Part shown: piece after piece, positions 47,362-54,946 of the stretch
Layout: every line of letters starts with the position of its first letter
How positions within the stretch are numbered: the stretch's first letter is position 1
Origin: Polyangiaceae bacterium UTPRO1
GTDB lineage: Bacteria > Desulfobacterota > Binatia > UTPRO1
Direction of reading: 5' to 3'
Length of the DNA: 64,000 nucleotides
Assembly: GCA_002050235.1 (NCBI GenBank)
Contig: MWST01000004.1
Location: forward strand, 57,819-121,818
Program-made: the position numbers and the translations under genes
Notes under the pieces: model-generated
The model's input: only the letters and a program-made list of their open reading frames with translations
The model's database searches: none
Told to the model about the DNA's origin: nothing

Positions 47362-47685
47362 TCAGGCGCTGGGCTCGGGATCGCTCTCCGGCCGAGGCGC
47401 GGCCGGGGCGTCGTCGACGGCGACCGTGCCCGTGGCCGGCTTCACGACGGCGGCAGCCTGCTTTTCGGCGGCAGCGCGCCGCGCCGCTGCTTCCGCGGCG
47501 CGCGCCTCTTCCTCGATGGCGCGCTGAGCCTTGCGCAGCTCTTCGTTGACGTCCGAGGTGGCACGGCGAAACTCCGCAAGGCCCTTCCCGAGCGCCCGCG
47601 CAATCTCTGGGAGCCGCTTCGGTCCGAGGACGACGAGCGCGACCACCAGGATCACCATGAGCTCGGGCATGCCGATGCCGAACAT
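47362..47685 (-). CDS. tatB: Twin-arginine translocase subunit TatB
   Basis: The 107-residue protein has a single N-terminal helix with Glu8 (M-F-G-I-G-M-P-E-L), the L-G-P-K-R-L-P hinge near residue 21 and a long amphipathic and charged helix (E-F-R-R-A-T-S-D-V), then an Ala/Glu-rich tail. Glu at position 8 and the V-L-G-P-K-R-L-P hinge favour TatB over TatA. GGAGCC precedes the ATG; an in-frame start at 47721 lacks support. A tatA gene is not in the window. Confidence 0.88.
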   Translation of the reverse strand: MFGIGMPELMVILVVALVVLGPKRLPEIARALGKGLAEFRRATSDVNEELRKAQRAIEEEARAAEAAARRAAAEKQAAAVVKPATGTVAVDDAPAAPRPESDPEPSA

Positions 47686-47782
47686 TGAAGGCTCCGTAGT
47701 GCGGACCAAACCCGGAGTCAATTGGCCCGGGCGCGCCGCCGCCTGCGAGTCGACTCGGGTTCCGGCAGTCGCCGTCGGCGGC

Positions 47783-47788
47783 TATAGT
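47783..47788 (+). promoter_or_regulatory. Possible -10 box for a leaderless transcript
   Basis: TATAGT (five of six matches to the -10 consensus) ends 8 bases before the ATG of the deacetylase gene at 47796, so transcription would begin at or next to the start codon. No ribosome site and no good -35 element are visible. A leaderless mRNA is possible but unproven. Confidence 0.3.
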
Positions 47789-47795
47789 CGGCTCC

Positions 47796-48821
47796 ATGCG
47801 AACCGGCGTGGTGCTCGATCGGCGCTACGAGGCGCACGACACGGGCGCCGGACATCCCGAGCGGCCGGAGCGCATTCGCGCCATCCGGGATCTGATGGAC
47901 GCATACCGCCGGGAAGGCCTGGTTGCCATCGAGCCGCGCGTGGCCACCGACGCCGAGATCGCCCTGAATCACGACCCGGCCCACGTCGCCCGAGTCGCCG
48001 CGACGGCAGGCCGGGCGCGTACCGCCTTCGACGCCGACACGCCGGTATGCGCCGAGTCGTACGCGACGGCGGCGCTCGCGGCCGGAGGCTATCTGCGCCT
48101 CCTCGAGGCCATGCTCGCCGGTGACGTCGACAATGGCTTCGCTTTCGTGCGCCCGCCGGGACACCATGCGGAGCCCGATCGGGCCATGGGGTTCTGCCTC
48201 TTCAACAACGTGGCGATCGGTGCCCACTGGCTGCGCGCGCGCGGCGTCGGGCGAATCTTGATCGTCGACTGGGACGTGCACCACGGCAACGGCACCCAGG
48301 AGAGCTTCTGGGACGATCCGGACACGCTCTACGCGTCGATCCACCAGTACCCGTTCTACCCGGGGACCGGCGCCGCGTCCGAAGTCGGCGGCGGTGCGGC
48401 CGCGGGTCGGACGGTGAACGTGCCGCTTCCCGCCGGCTGCGGCGACGACGAGTATATCGCCGCGTTCACGGACCTGGTCGCGCCGGTGGCGCGGCAGTTC
48501 CGTCCGGAGGTCGTCCTGGTCTCCGCGGGATTCGACGCCGATCATCGCGATCCGCTGGCCGGCATGCAGGCGACCGAAGCCGGGTTCGGGGCGCTCGCGC
48601 GGATCGTCATGCGCATCGCGGAGGAGTCCGCGGCCGGCCGCGTCGCCGCAGTCCTCGAGGGCGGCTACGACCTGGCGGCACTGCGCGCCGCCGTGCCGGC
48701 CGTGCTCGACGAGCTCGGCGGCGCCCGCCTTCGCGAGGCCATACCGACGCCGGCGCCGCGCCAGTCGGTGCTGGCGCCGGCACGGGCGGCGCAGCGGGGG
48801 TTTTGGGAGATCCCCGGATGA
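47796..48821 (+). CDS. Histone deacetylase-family amidohydrolase
   Basis: The 341-residue protein is a class II-like HDAC/acetylpolyamine amidohydrolase. Motifs in order: H-P-E-R-P-x-R near 22, R-P-P-G-H-H-A (around 119-125) with the charge-relay His pair, F-N-N, the zinc site D-W-D-V-H-H-G-N-G-T (about 152-161; Asp and His ligands) and S-A-G-F-D-A-D (about 240, third ligand). The late G-G-Y catalytic Tyr region is also present. Bacterial members deacetylate polyamines or proteins. It is divergent from tatB. Confidence 0.9.
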   Translation: MRTGVVLDRRYEAHDTGAGHPERPERIRAIRDLMDAYRREGLVAIEPRVATDAEIALNHDPAHVARVAATAGRARTAFDADTPVCAESYATAALAAGGYLRLLEAMLAGDVDNGFAFVRPPGHHAEPDRAMGFCLFNNVAIGAHWLRARGVGRILIVDWDVHHGNGTQESFWDDPDTLYASIHQYPFYPGTGAASEVGGGAAAGRTVNVPLPAGCGDDEYIAAFTDLVAPVARQFRPEVVLVSAGFDADHRDPLAGMQATEAGFGALARIVMRIAEESAAGRVAAVLEGGYDLAALRAAVPAVLDELGGARLREAIPTPAPRQSVLAPARAAQRGFWEIPG

Positions 48822-48848
48822 GCGCCGCCGGTGCGCGGGGACCTGGGC

Positions 48849-51458
48849 TCAGTTGGTGAGCGGTTCTTCGACGATCTTCCGGCCACCGCGTGGCGGGGGC
48901 GTGTTCACGCGGTAGTCGTCGGCAGGTTCCGAGATCGGGCGGCGCGCCGGCCGGTCTGACATGCCGCGATAATCCTCGTCGTGGCGCCCGCGCGCTCCGC
49001 CGCCGCCTTCGAGATAGTCTTCCGCGCGCGGCGCCGGACGCGTGTCGAGCCGGGGCAGGTCCGCTTCGTCGTTGGGCGGGGCCTCGTCGTCCTGGTCTTG
49101 CGGCGCCCACGTCGGTTCCTCGCGATCGAGCTCGTCGTCGCTCGGAGCAAGGTCGCGTTCGCCGTCGAGCTCGCCGGGCTCGCGCCCGCGCAGGCGTGCC
49201 ACGGCACGGTCGAGCTCGTCCCCCTGCTGGCTCGCCACGAGCTGGCGGGCGCCGGGCTCGGTGCCTTTCTTGAAACACTCGAGGTTGCCGTTGACGCTGA
49301 CGAGGGTGACGCCGTCGGGAATCGTGAAGTCGCTGACCGGCGCGTCGCCGAGCGCCGCTTCCATGAAGCTCAGGAAGATCGGCGCCGCGACACGGCCGCC
49401 GGTCTGCTCTTTGCCGAGGCTGCGCTCACTGTCGTAGCCGACCCACACGCCGGTCAAGAGCTCGGGCGTGTACCCGACGAACCAGGCGTCGTGCATGTCG
49501 TTGGTGGTCCCGGTCTTGCCGGCCACCGGTCGGCCGAGCGCGGCGACGCGCTTGCCGGTGCCGCGCTCGATGACGCTCTCGAGCATGCTCGTGACCAGGT
49601 ACGCGGTCTCGGGAGCGATCACCGGGTCGGACTGCGCCTGGAACTCTTCCAGCACCTTGCCGTGCGGATCGGTGATCTTGGTGACGAAGATCGGGTCGAG
49701 CCGACGGCCGCCCGTAGCGAACGCCGTGTACGCGCGCGCCAGCTCGAAGAGCGTCACCTCGGCGGTGCCGAGCGAGATCGACAGGTTCTTCGCGAAGGGG
49801 CGCGAGAAGCCGAAGCGCGGGAGGTAATTGACGAGATAGTTGAGCCCCATGCTCTGGGCGAGCTTCACCGTGACGACGTTGCGCGAGTGGGCGAGGGCGT
49901 TGCGGAGCGTGATCGGGCCGACGAACTTCTGGTCGTAGTTCTTCGGCATCCAGGCGCGGCGGCCGCCGGCCAGCACGATCGGCTCGTCGACGATGATCGA
50001 CGCCGGCGTCCAGCCGCGATCCATCGCCGCCGCATATACGAAGGGCTTGAACGAGGAGCCGGGCTGCCGCTGCGCCTGCATCACGCGGTTGAACTGGCTG
50101 CGTCCGTAGTCGTAGCCGCCGACCAGCGCCTTTACGTAGCCATTGGTGAGGTCGATCGAGACCAGCGCGCCTTCGAGCTGCGGGTCACCGTCCATCTCGA
50201 GCTCGAGGCCGCCGGTAGCCGCGGCGTGGCGACGAACCGCGATGAGATCGTTGCGGGCGAGCCCCGACGGCAGCGGATGATCCTTGGTGGCAACGAGGAG
50301 ACCGGTGAAGCGGTTCACCTGCACGCGGACCCCCGACTTGTCTGCGGACAGCACCAGCGCCTGGTAGGCGCGTCCGGGCTCGGGCTCGTTCGGATCGCGC
50401 GCCGCCTTGGCGGCGGCGATGAAGCGGTCGGCTTCGGCGCCGGTCAGGCGGCGCAGGGGGCGGGCCCGCGTCCGTCCCATGTCTATGGCATCGAGGTTGG
50501 TGCGCAGAGCCTGCTCGGCGGCACGCTGCATCCCGAGATCGACCGTCGTGTAGACGTTGAGGCCGGCCTGGTACGGTGCCGTGCCTCCATAGCGTTCCTC
50601 GAGGAAGCGGCGGACGTGCTCCACGAAATAGGGCGCCGCGGCGTAGGTCGGTCCGTTCGCGTCGTGGCGCGTCAGCTGGATCTCCTCCTGGAGCGCCTGC
50701 TCGCTCTGCTCCCAGGTGACGAAGCGTTCGCGCGCCATGCGCTCGAGCACATAGCGCTGCCGGTACTTGGCGCGATCCCAGTGCCGGATCGGCGAGTAGC
50801 GGCTCGGCGCCTGCGGGAGCCCGGCGAGCAGCGCGGCTTCGGCGAGGTCGAGGTCGCCGACATCCTTGCCGAAGTACTCCTGTGCGGCGGCGCCGACGCC
50901 GTAGGCGCCGTTCCCGAGATAGATCAGGTTCAAATAGAGGTAGAGGATCTCGTCCTTGGTGAGCTGGCGCTCGAGGCGGAGCGAGAGCAGGATCTCCTTG
51001 AATTTGCGCTCGTAGCTCTTCTCGGGGGATAGCAGGAGGGATTTCACGACCTGCTGGGTGATGGTGCTGCCGCCCTGGACGACGGTGCCGGCGGTGAAGT
51101 TGGCCAAGGCCGCGCGCGCGATGCCGAGCACGTCGACGCCCTTGTGCCGGTAGAAGCTCGAGTCTTCGGCGGCAATGAACGCCTGGCGGACGACTGCGGG
51201 GATCCTGGCGATCGGCACGAGGTAGCGCTTCTCGGTGTAGAACTCGCCGAGGAGCGTACCGTCGGCTGCGTACACCCGGGTCGCGACCGGCAGTTGATAG
51301 CGCAGCAGCTTGTCGACCGGCGGCAGGTTGGCGCTGATCTCACGGTAGACGATCCAGCCGGCAACTGCGCCCGTCGCTACTACGAAGAGCCCGACCCCCG
51401 CCGCGATCCGCCTGAGCCAATGCCGCCTTGGCTTCCTCGCCTGCGCCTTGCTCGGCAT
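48849..51458 (-). CDS. mrcA: Penicillin-binding protein 1A
   Basis: The 869-residue bifunctional peptidoglycan synthase has a basic N-terminus and one membrane helix (about 15-37). Its glycosyltransferase has catalytic Glu98 (A-A-E-D-S-S-F-Y-R-H-K-G) and Q-G-G-S-T-I-T-Q-Q. Its transpeptidase has catalytic Ser468 (G-S-S-F-K-P-F), the S-R-N motif and K-T-G-T-T. An inserted domain lies between as in proteobacterial PBP1A. The last 100 residues are a low-complexity Asp/Glu/Arg/Pro tail. I used ATG 51458; upstream codons in frame overlap the divergent receiver-kinase gene. Confidence 0.95.
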   Translation of the reverse strand: MPSKAQARKPRRHWLRRIAAGVGLFVVATGAVAGWIVYREISANLPPVDKLLRYQLPVATRVYAADGTLLGEFYTEKRYLVPIARIPAVVRQAFIAAEDSSFYRHKGVDVLGIARAALANFTAGTVVQGGSTITQQVVKSLLLSPEKSYERKFKEILLSLRLERQLTKDEILYLYLNLIYLGNGAYGVGAAAQEYFGKDVGDLDLAEAALLAGLPQAPSRYSPIRHWDRAKYRQRYVLERMARERFVTWEQSEQALQEEIQLTRHDANGPTYAAAPYFVEHVRRFLEERYGGTAPYQAGLNVYTTVDLGMQRAAEQALRTNLDAIDMGRTRARPLRRLTGAEADRFIAAAKAARDPNEPEPGRAYQALVLSADKSGVRVQVNRFTGLLVATKDHPLPSGLARNDLIAVRRHAAATGGLELEMDGDPQLEGALVSIDLTNGYVKALVGGYDYGRSQFNRVMQAQRQPGSSFKPFVYAAAMDRGWTPASIIVDEPIVLAGGRRAWMPKNYDQKFVGPITLRNALAHSRNVVTVKLAQSMGLNYLVNYLPRFGFSRPFAKNLSISLGTAEVTLFELARAYTAFATGGRRLDPIFVTKITDPHGKVLEEFQAQSDPVIAPETAYLVTSMLESVIERGTGKRVAALGRPVAGKTGTTNDMHDAWFVGYTPELLTGVWVGYDSERSLGKEQTGGRVAAPIFLSFMEAALGDAPVSDFTIPDGVTLVSVNGNLECFKKGTEPGARQLVASQQGDELDRAVARLRGREPGELDGERDLAPSDDELDREEPTWAPQDQDDEAPPNDEADLPRLDTRPAPRAEDYLEGGGGARGRHDEDYRGMSDRPARRPISEPADDYRVNTPPPRGGRKIVEEPLTN

Positions 51459-51573
51459 CGTTGCTCGCCTTCGCTCATAGCGCCCACTCCCCGGCACGGT
51501 CAATCGGCATTGGCGACTCGCAGCCTTGCGAGCGCCGGCGGGCGGCTGCGATAGGCGCCCGGAGGGCCCGGAC

Positions 51574-52743
51574 ATGAACGCCATCCTCTGTGTCGACGAC
51601 GATCGGGCGGGCGCGGCGGCCGTCGCGCGAACATTGCGCGAGATCGCGCCGGTCTTGATGGCGCACTCGGGGCGCGAGGCGTGCGCGGCGCTCGGGCGCG
51701 GCGTGGCGGTCGTGGTCAGCGACTACCGCTTGCCGGCGATGCTCGGCACCGAGCTCCTCGCCGAGGTCGGTGCGCGCTGTCCCGGCACGGGGCGCATCTT
51801 GTTGGCTGCCGCCGCCGACGTCGAGAGTCTGATGGCGGCCATAGCCTGCGGCCACGTGCATCGCTACGTGGCCAAGCCCTGGGATCCGCGCGAGCTGCGC
51901 GCCGCCGTGCGGCAGGCGCACGAGGCGGCGCTGGCCCGTCGCGCCAAGGCCCGGCTCGATGCCGCGACGGCACGGGCCTACGCACGACTGTGCGAGCTCG
52001 ACGCGCTCCGCGCCCGCTTCCTGGCGCTCGCCGCGCACGAGCTGCGGACGCCGCTGCACGTGCTCGGCGCCGCGCTCGACGCGCTCGGCGGCCTGGCGCT
52101 CGGTGCCGAAGCCGCAGAGCTGGTGGCGACGGCTCGGCGCCATGCCGGCTGGCTCGAGAGCAGCGTCGCCGCGATGACCGACCTGGTGCGGCTTTCGCAT
52201 CCGGGGCCGCGCCGCCACGGACGGCTCTGCCTCGCGGCGGTGGTGCGGCGCGCGGCCACGGATCTCCGGCCGTTCTGCGCGCAGCGGCGGTTGACGCTCG
52301 TCGTCGACGCTCCGGAGAGCTGTGCCGGGTGGGGCGACGGCGACGATCTGCACCGCGCCCTCCTGAACCTCGGATTGAACGCCGTGCGCTTCACTCCGGA
52401 CGGTGGCTGCGTGCGGCTGCGGCTGGCGTTGGCGGCACATGGGATCGAGGTGGCGGTCGCCGACACCGGGATCGGAATCGCGCCAGCGCTGCGGGCGCGA
52501 CTCGGCGAGCCTTTCGTGACCGGAGCGCCCGTCGATGGCCATCACAGCGACCCGATCGCGTTTCGCTCCGGCGGGCTCGGGCTCGGTCTCGCGGTCGTGC
52601 GAGCGGTCGCCGCCGACCACGGCGGCGATCTCCTGATCACCAGCGAGGAGGGCAGCGGCACCGTCGCGACACTGGTGTTGCCGGCGCGCGCTGCTGCGGC
52701 GTCGATTGACAGCCCGGGCGAGCGCCGAGACAATGCGCCGTGA
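51574..52743 (+). CDS. Receiver-histidine kinase hybrid (cytosolic)
   Basis: The 389-residue protein has an N-terminal receiver (D-D-D at 8-10, acceptor Asp50, K-P-W near 101), a short helix, then the phosphotransfer box A-A-H-E-L-R-T-P-L with His155 and an ATPase domain with N-L-G-L-N-A-V-R-F-T, D-T-G-I-G-I and G-L-G-L-G-L. The order receiver-kinase without sensor suggests a kinase switched by phosphorylation from another system. GGAGGG precedes the ATG. Its stop overlaps the DegT gene start (GTGA). Confidence 0.9.
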   Translation: MNAILCVDDDRAGAAAVARTLREIAPVLMAHSGREACAALGRGVAVVVSDYRLPAMLGTELLAEVGARCPGTGRILLAAAADVESLMAAIACGHVHRYVAKPWDPRELRAAVRQAHEAALARRAKARLDAATARAYARLCELDALRARFLALAAHELRTPLHVLGAALDALGGLALGAEAAELVATARRHAGWLESSVAAMTDLVRLSHPGPRRHGRLCLAAVVRRAATDLRPFCAQRRLTLVVDAPESCAGWGDGDDLHRALLNLGLNAVRFTPDGGCVRLRLALAAHGIEVAVADTGIGIAPALRARLGEPFVTGAPVDGHHSDPIAFRSGGLGLGLAVVRAVAADHGGDLLITSEEGSGTVATLVLPARAAAASIDSPGERRDNAP

Positions 52744-53924
52744 CCGAAACGCGCGTGCGTTTTCTCGACCTCCGCGCACAGTACGCGGGCCTGAGAGCGG
52801 ATATCCGGCGCGCGGTCGACGCAGTCTTCGAGTCGCAGGCGTTCGTGCTCGGACCGGCGGTGGCGGCCTTCGAGGAGGCGCTCGGCCGCTACCTTGGCGC
52901 CGCCCACGTTGTCGGCGTCGCCTCCGGCACCGACGCTCTCTACCTGGCACTCCGCGCCTGCGGCGTCGGCCCCGGCGACGCGGTGCTGACGACGCCCTAC
53001 AGCTTCGCGGCGAGTGCGACGCAGATCGCCCGCACCGGCGCGCGGCCGTACTTCGGCGACATCGAGCGTGATTCGTTCAACCTCGATGTCGCCGGCGTGC
53101 GCCGTTGGCTCGTAGATGAATGCCGTCGTGAGGGCGGCACGCTGCGGGCTCCCGACGGCGAAGTCGTGCGCGCGATCGTCCCGGTGCACCTCTTCGGTCG
53201 GCCTTGCGCGATCGCGGCCCTGACCGCGCTCGCTGCGGAGTACGGGCTCGCGGTCGTCGAGGACGCGGCGCAGGCGATCGGCGCGCGCGCCGGCGGCGAC
53301 GGGCCGTACGCCGGGACCGTCGGGCGCTACGGTTGCTTCTCCTTTTATCCGACCAAGAACCTGGGCGGCGCCGGCGACGGCGGGTGTGTCGTCGCCGCGA
53401 GCGCGGCCGATGCCGGCCGCGTACGCTCGCTCGCACGCCACGGCGCCGCAGGCGGTCCGTACCGCCACGTCGAGCTCGGTATCGCCTCACGGCTCGACGC
53501 GCTCCAGGCGGCGGTCCTCGGCGTCAAGCTCGCGCACGTCGACGCGTGGAATGCGGCACGCCGGCGCCACGCCGAACGCTACGAGCACCTGCTTGCCGAA
53601 GTGCTCGGCTCGCCCGCCGTGGTCGCCGCCCCGGCGCTCGTACCGGGCCACGTATTCCATCAGTACGTCGTGCGCGTTCCGGAGCGCGACCGCGTGCGCG
53701 CGGCGCTCGCGGCGGCGGGGATAGAGACGCAGGTCTACTACCCGATCCCGCTCCACCTGCAGCCGTGCTTCACGGCGCTCGGCTACCGAACGGGCGATCG
53801 ACCCGAAGCCGAGCGGGCGGCCGCCGAGTCCCTGGCGCTCCCGATCTATCCCGAGCTCGATGACGACGCGGCGCGGGCGGTGGTCGAGGCGCTGGCGCGC
53901 GCGCTCGATCGGCACCGCGCGTGA
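52740..53924 (+). CDS. DegT/DnrJ/EryC1/StrS aminotransferase
   Basis: The 394-residue PLP enzyme has G-T-D-A-L (63-67), E-D-A-A-Q (174-178) and the PLP lysine Lys206 in F-Y-P-T-K-N-L-G. It is of the sugar-aminotransferase type that aminates UDP- or dTDP-keto-sugars for cell-surface polysaccharide. The start is a GTG overlapping the kinase stop. It lies away from other sugar genes; those nearest are the surface-type genes after 59.5 kb. Confidence 0.9.
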   Translation: MTETRVRFLDLRAQYAGLRADIRRAVDAVFESQAFVLGPAVAAFEEALGRYLGAAHVVGVASGTDALYLALRACGVGPGDAVLTTPYSFAASATQIARTGARPYFGDIERDSFNLDVAGVRRWLVDECRREGGTLRAPDGEVVRAIVPVHLFGRPCAIAALTALAAEYGLAVVEDAAQAIGARAGGDGPYAGTVGRYGCFSFYPTKNLGGAGDGGCVVAASAADAGRVRSLARHGAAGGPYRHVELGIASRLDALQAAVLGVKLAHVDAWNAARRRHAERYEHLLAEVLGSPAVVAAPALVPGHVFHQYVVRVPERDRVRAALAAAGIETQVYYPIPLHLQPCFTALGYRTGDRPEAERAAAESLALPIYPELDDDAARAVVEALARALDRHRA

Positions 53925-54718
53925 CGCGCCGACAAATGCCGTCGGCGCTCACGATCGCCGGCTCGGATAGCAGCGCCGGCGCCGGCATCCAGGCCGACCT
54001 GAAGACGTTCGCGGCGCGCGGCGTCTACGGTACGAGCGCGCTCACTGCGGTGACCGCGCAGGACACGCGTGCGGTCCACGCCGTGGCAGTGCTGCCGCCT
54101 GCCGTCGTTCGCTCCCAGATCGACGCCGTGCTCGCCGACCTCGGGGCGGATGCCGTCAAGACCGGCATGCTCGGCAGCGCCGCTGTCGTGGCGGCAGTTG
54201 CCGACGCCGTGAGCGCACACGCAGTCCGCCGCCTCGTCGTCGATCCGATCCTGCACGCGAGCGGGGGGCGCGCGCTCCTCGGGCGCGGCGGCGTCGCGGC
54301 TCTCGGCGAGCGACTGCTGCCGCTCGCCGAGATCGTGACGCCGAACCTCGCGGAGGCGTCGGTGCTCGTCGGCTTCCCGGTGCGCGACGTCCGGGCCATG
54401 GAGGAGGCGGCGCGCCGCCTGGTCGATGCCGGGGCGCGGGCAGCGGTCGTGACCGGCGGCCACCTCGCCGGCGATGCGGTCGACGTGGTGTTCGCCGGGG
54501 GCCGGCTCGTCCGGTTGCGTGCGGCGCGCGTCGGCGGACCCGCGCCGCACGGCACCGGGTGTACCTTCGCCGCGGCGATCGCCGCCGAGCGGGCGAAGGA
54601 CGTCCCGCTGATCGAGGCCGTCCGGGCGGCGAAGCGCTACGTGACCGCCTGCATCCGGCGGGCGCGCCTGCTTGGCCACGGCCGCCCAATCTTGGGGCAC
54701 CTCGCGATCGACTCCTGA
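53921..54718 (+). CDS. thiD: Hydroxymethylpyrimidine/phosphomethylpyrimidine kinase
   Basis: The 265-residue ribokinase-fold enzyme phosphorylates HMP and HMP-P in thiamine synthesis. It has A-G-S-D-S-S-A-G-A-G-I-Q-A-D near the start (13-26), D-P-I-L near 108 and the anion-hole G-G-P-A-P-H-G-T-G-C-T (about 206-216) with the catalytic Cys neighbour. Start GTG overlaps the DegT stop (GTGA). No other thiamine gene is in view. Confidence 0.92.
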   Translation: MTRRQMPSALTIAGSDSSAGAGIQADLKTFAARGVYGTSALTAVTAQDTRAVHAVAVLPPAVVRSQIDAVLADLGADAVKTGMLGSAAVVAAVADAVSAHAVRRLVVDPILHASGGRALLGRGGVAALGERLLPLAEIVTPNLAEASVLVGFPVRDVRAMEEAARRLVDAGARAAVVTGGHLAGDAVDVVFAGGRLVRLRAARVGGPAPHGTGCTFAAAIAAERAKDVPLIEAVRAAKRYVTACIRRARLLGHGRPILGHLAIDS

Positions 54719-54789
54719 CCAGCCGTCGTCGCCCGGGCGACGCCGGCTTCGAGTGCCGGTGCCGGCAGGCGACGCCGCGCGTTTCCGCG

Positions 54790-54819
54790 TTGTTCCCGGC
54801 CGGGCGCGTGCGCTATATA
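54790..54819 (+). promoter_or_regulatory. Candidate promoter for ptsP
   Basis: TTGTTC (54790-54795) and TATATA (54814-54819) are separated by 18 bases, the only A/T-rich box in the 228-base gap before ptsP. The -35 match is weak. The transcript would have a leader of about 120 bases. Confidence 0.3.
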
Positions 54820-54946
54820 GTCGCGTCCCCAGCGGCCGGCCGTCGTCGTCACCCTGGGGCGTCGTGACGACGGTCTTGCGGTACGGCCTCCCTCCTGCGG
54901 CGGCCTTCCCGGGCGCGGACGCTGCGTCGATTCGAGAACGGAGCGC

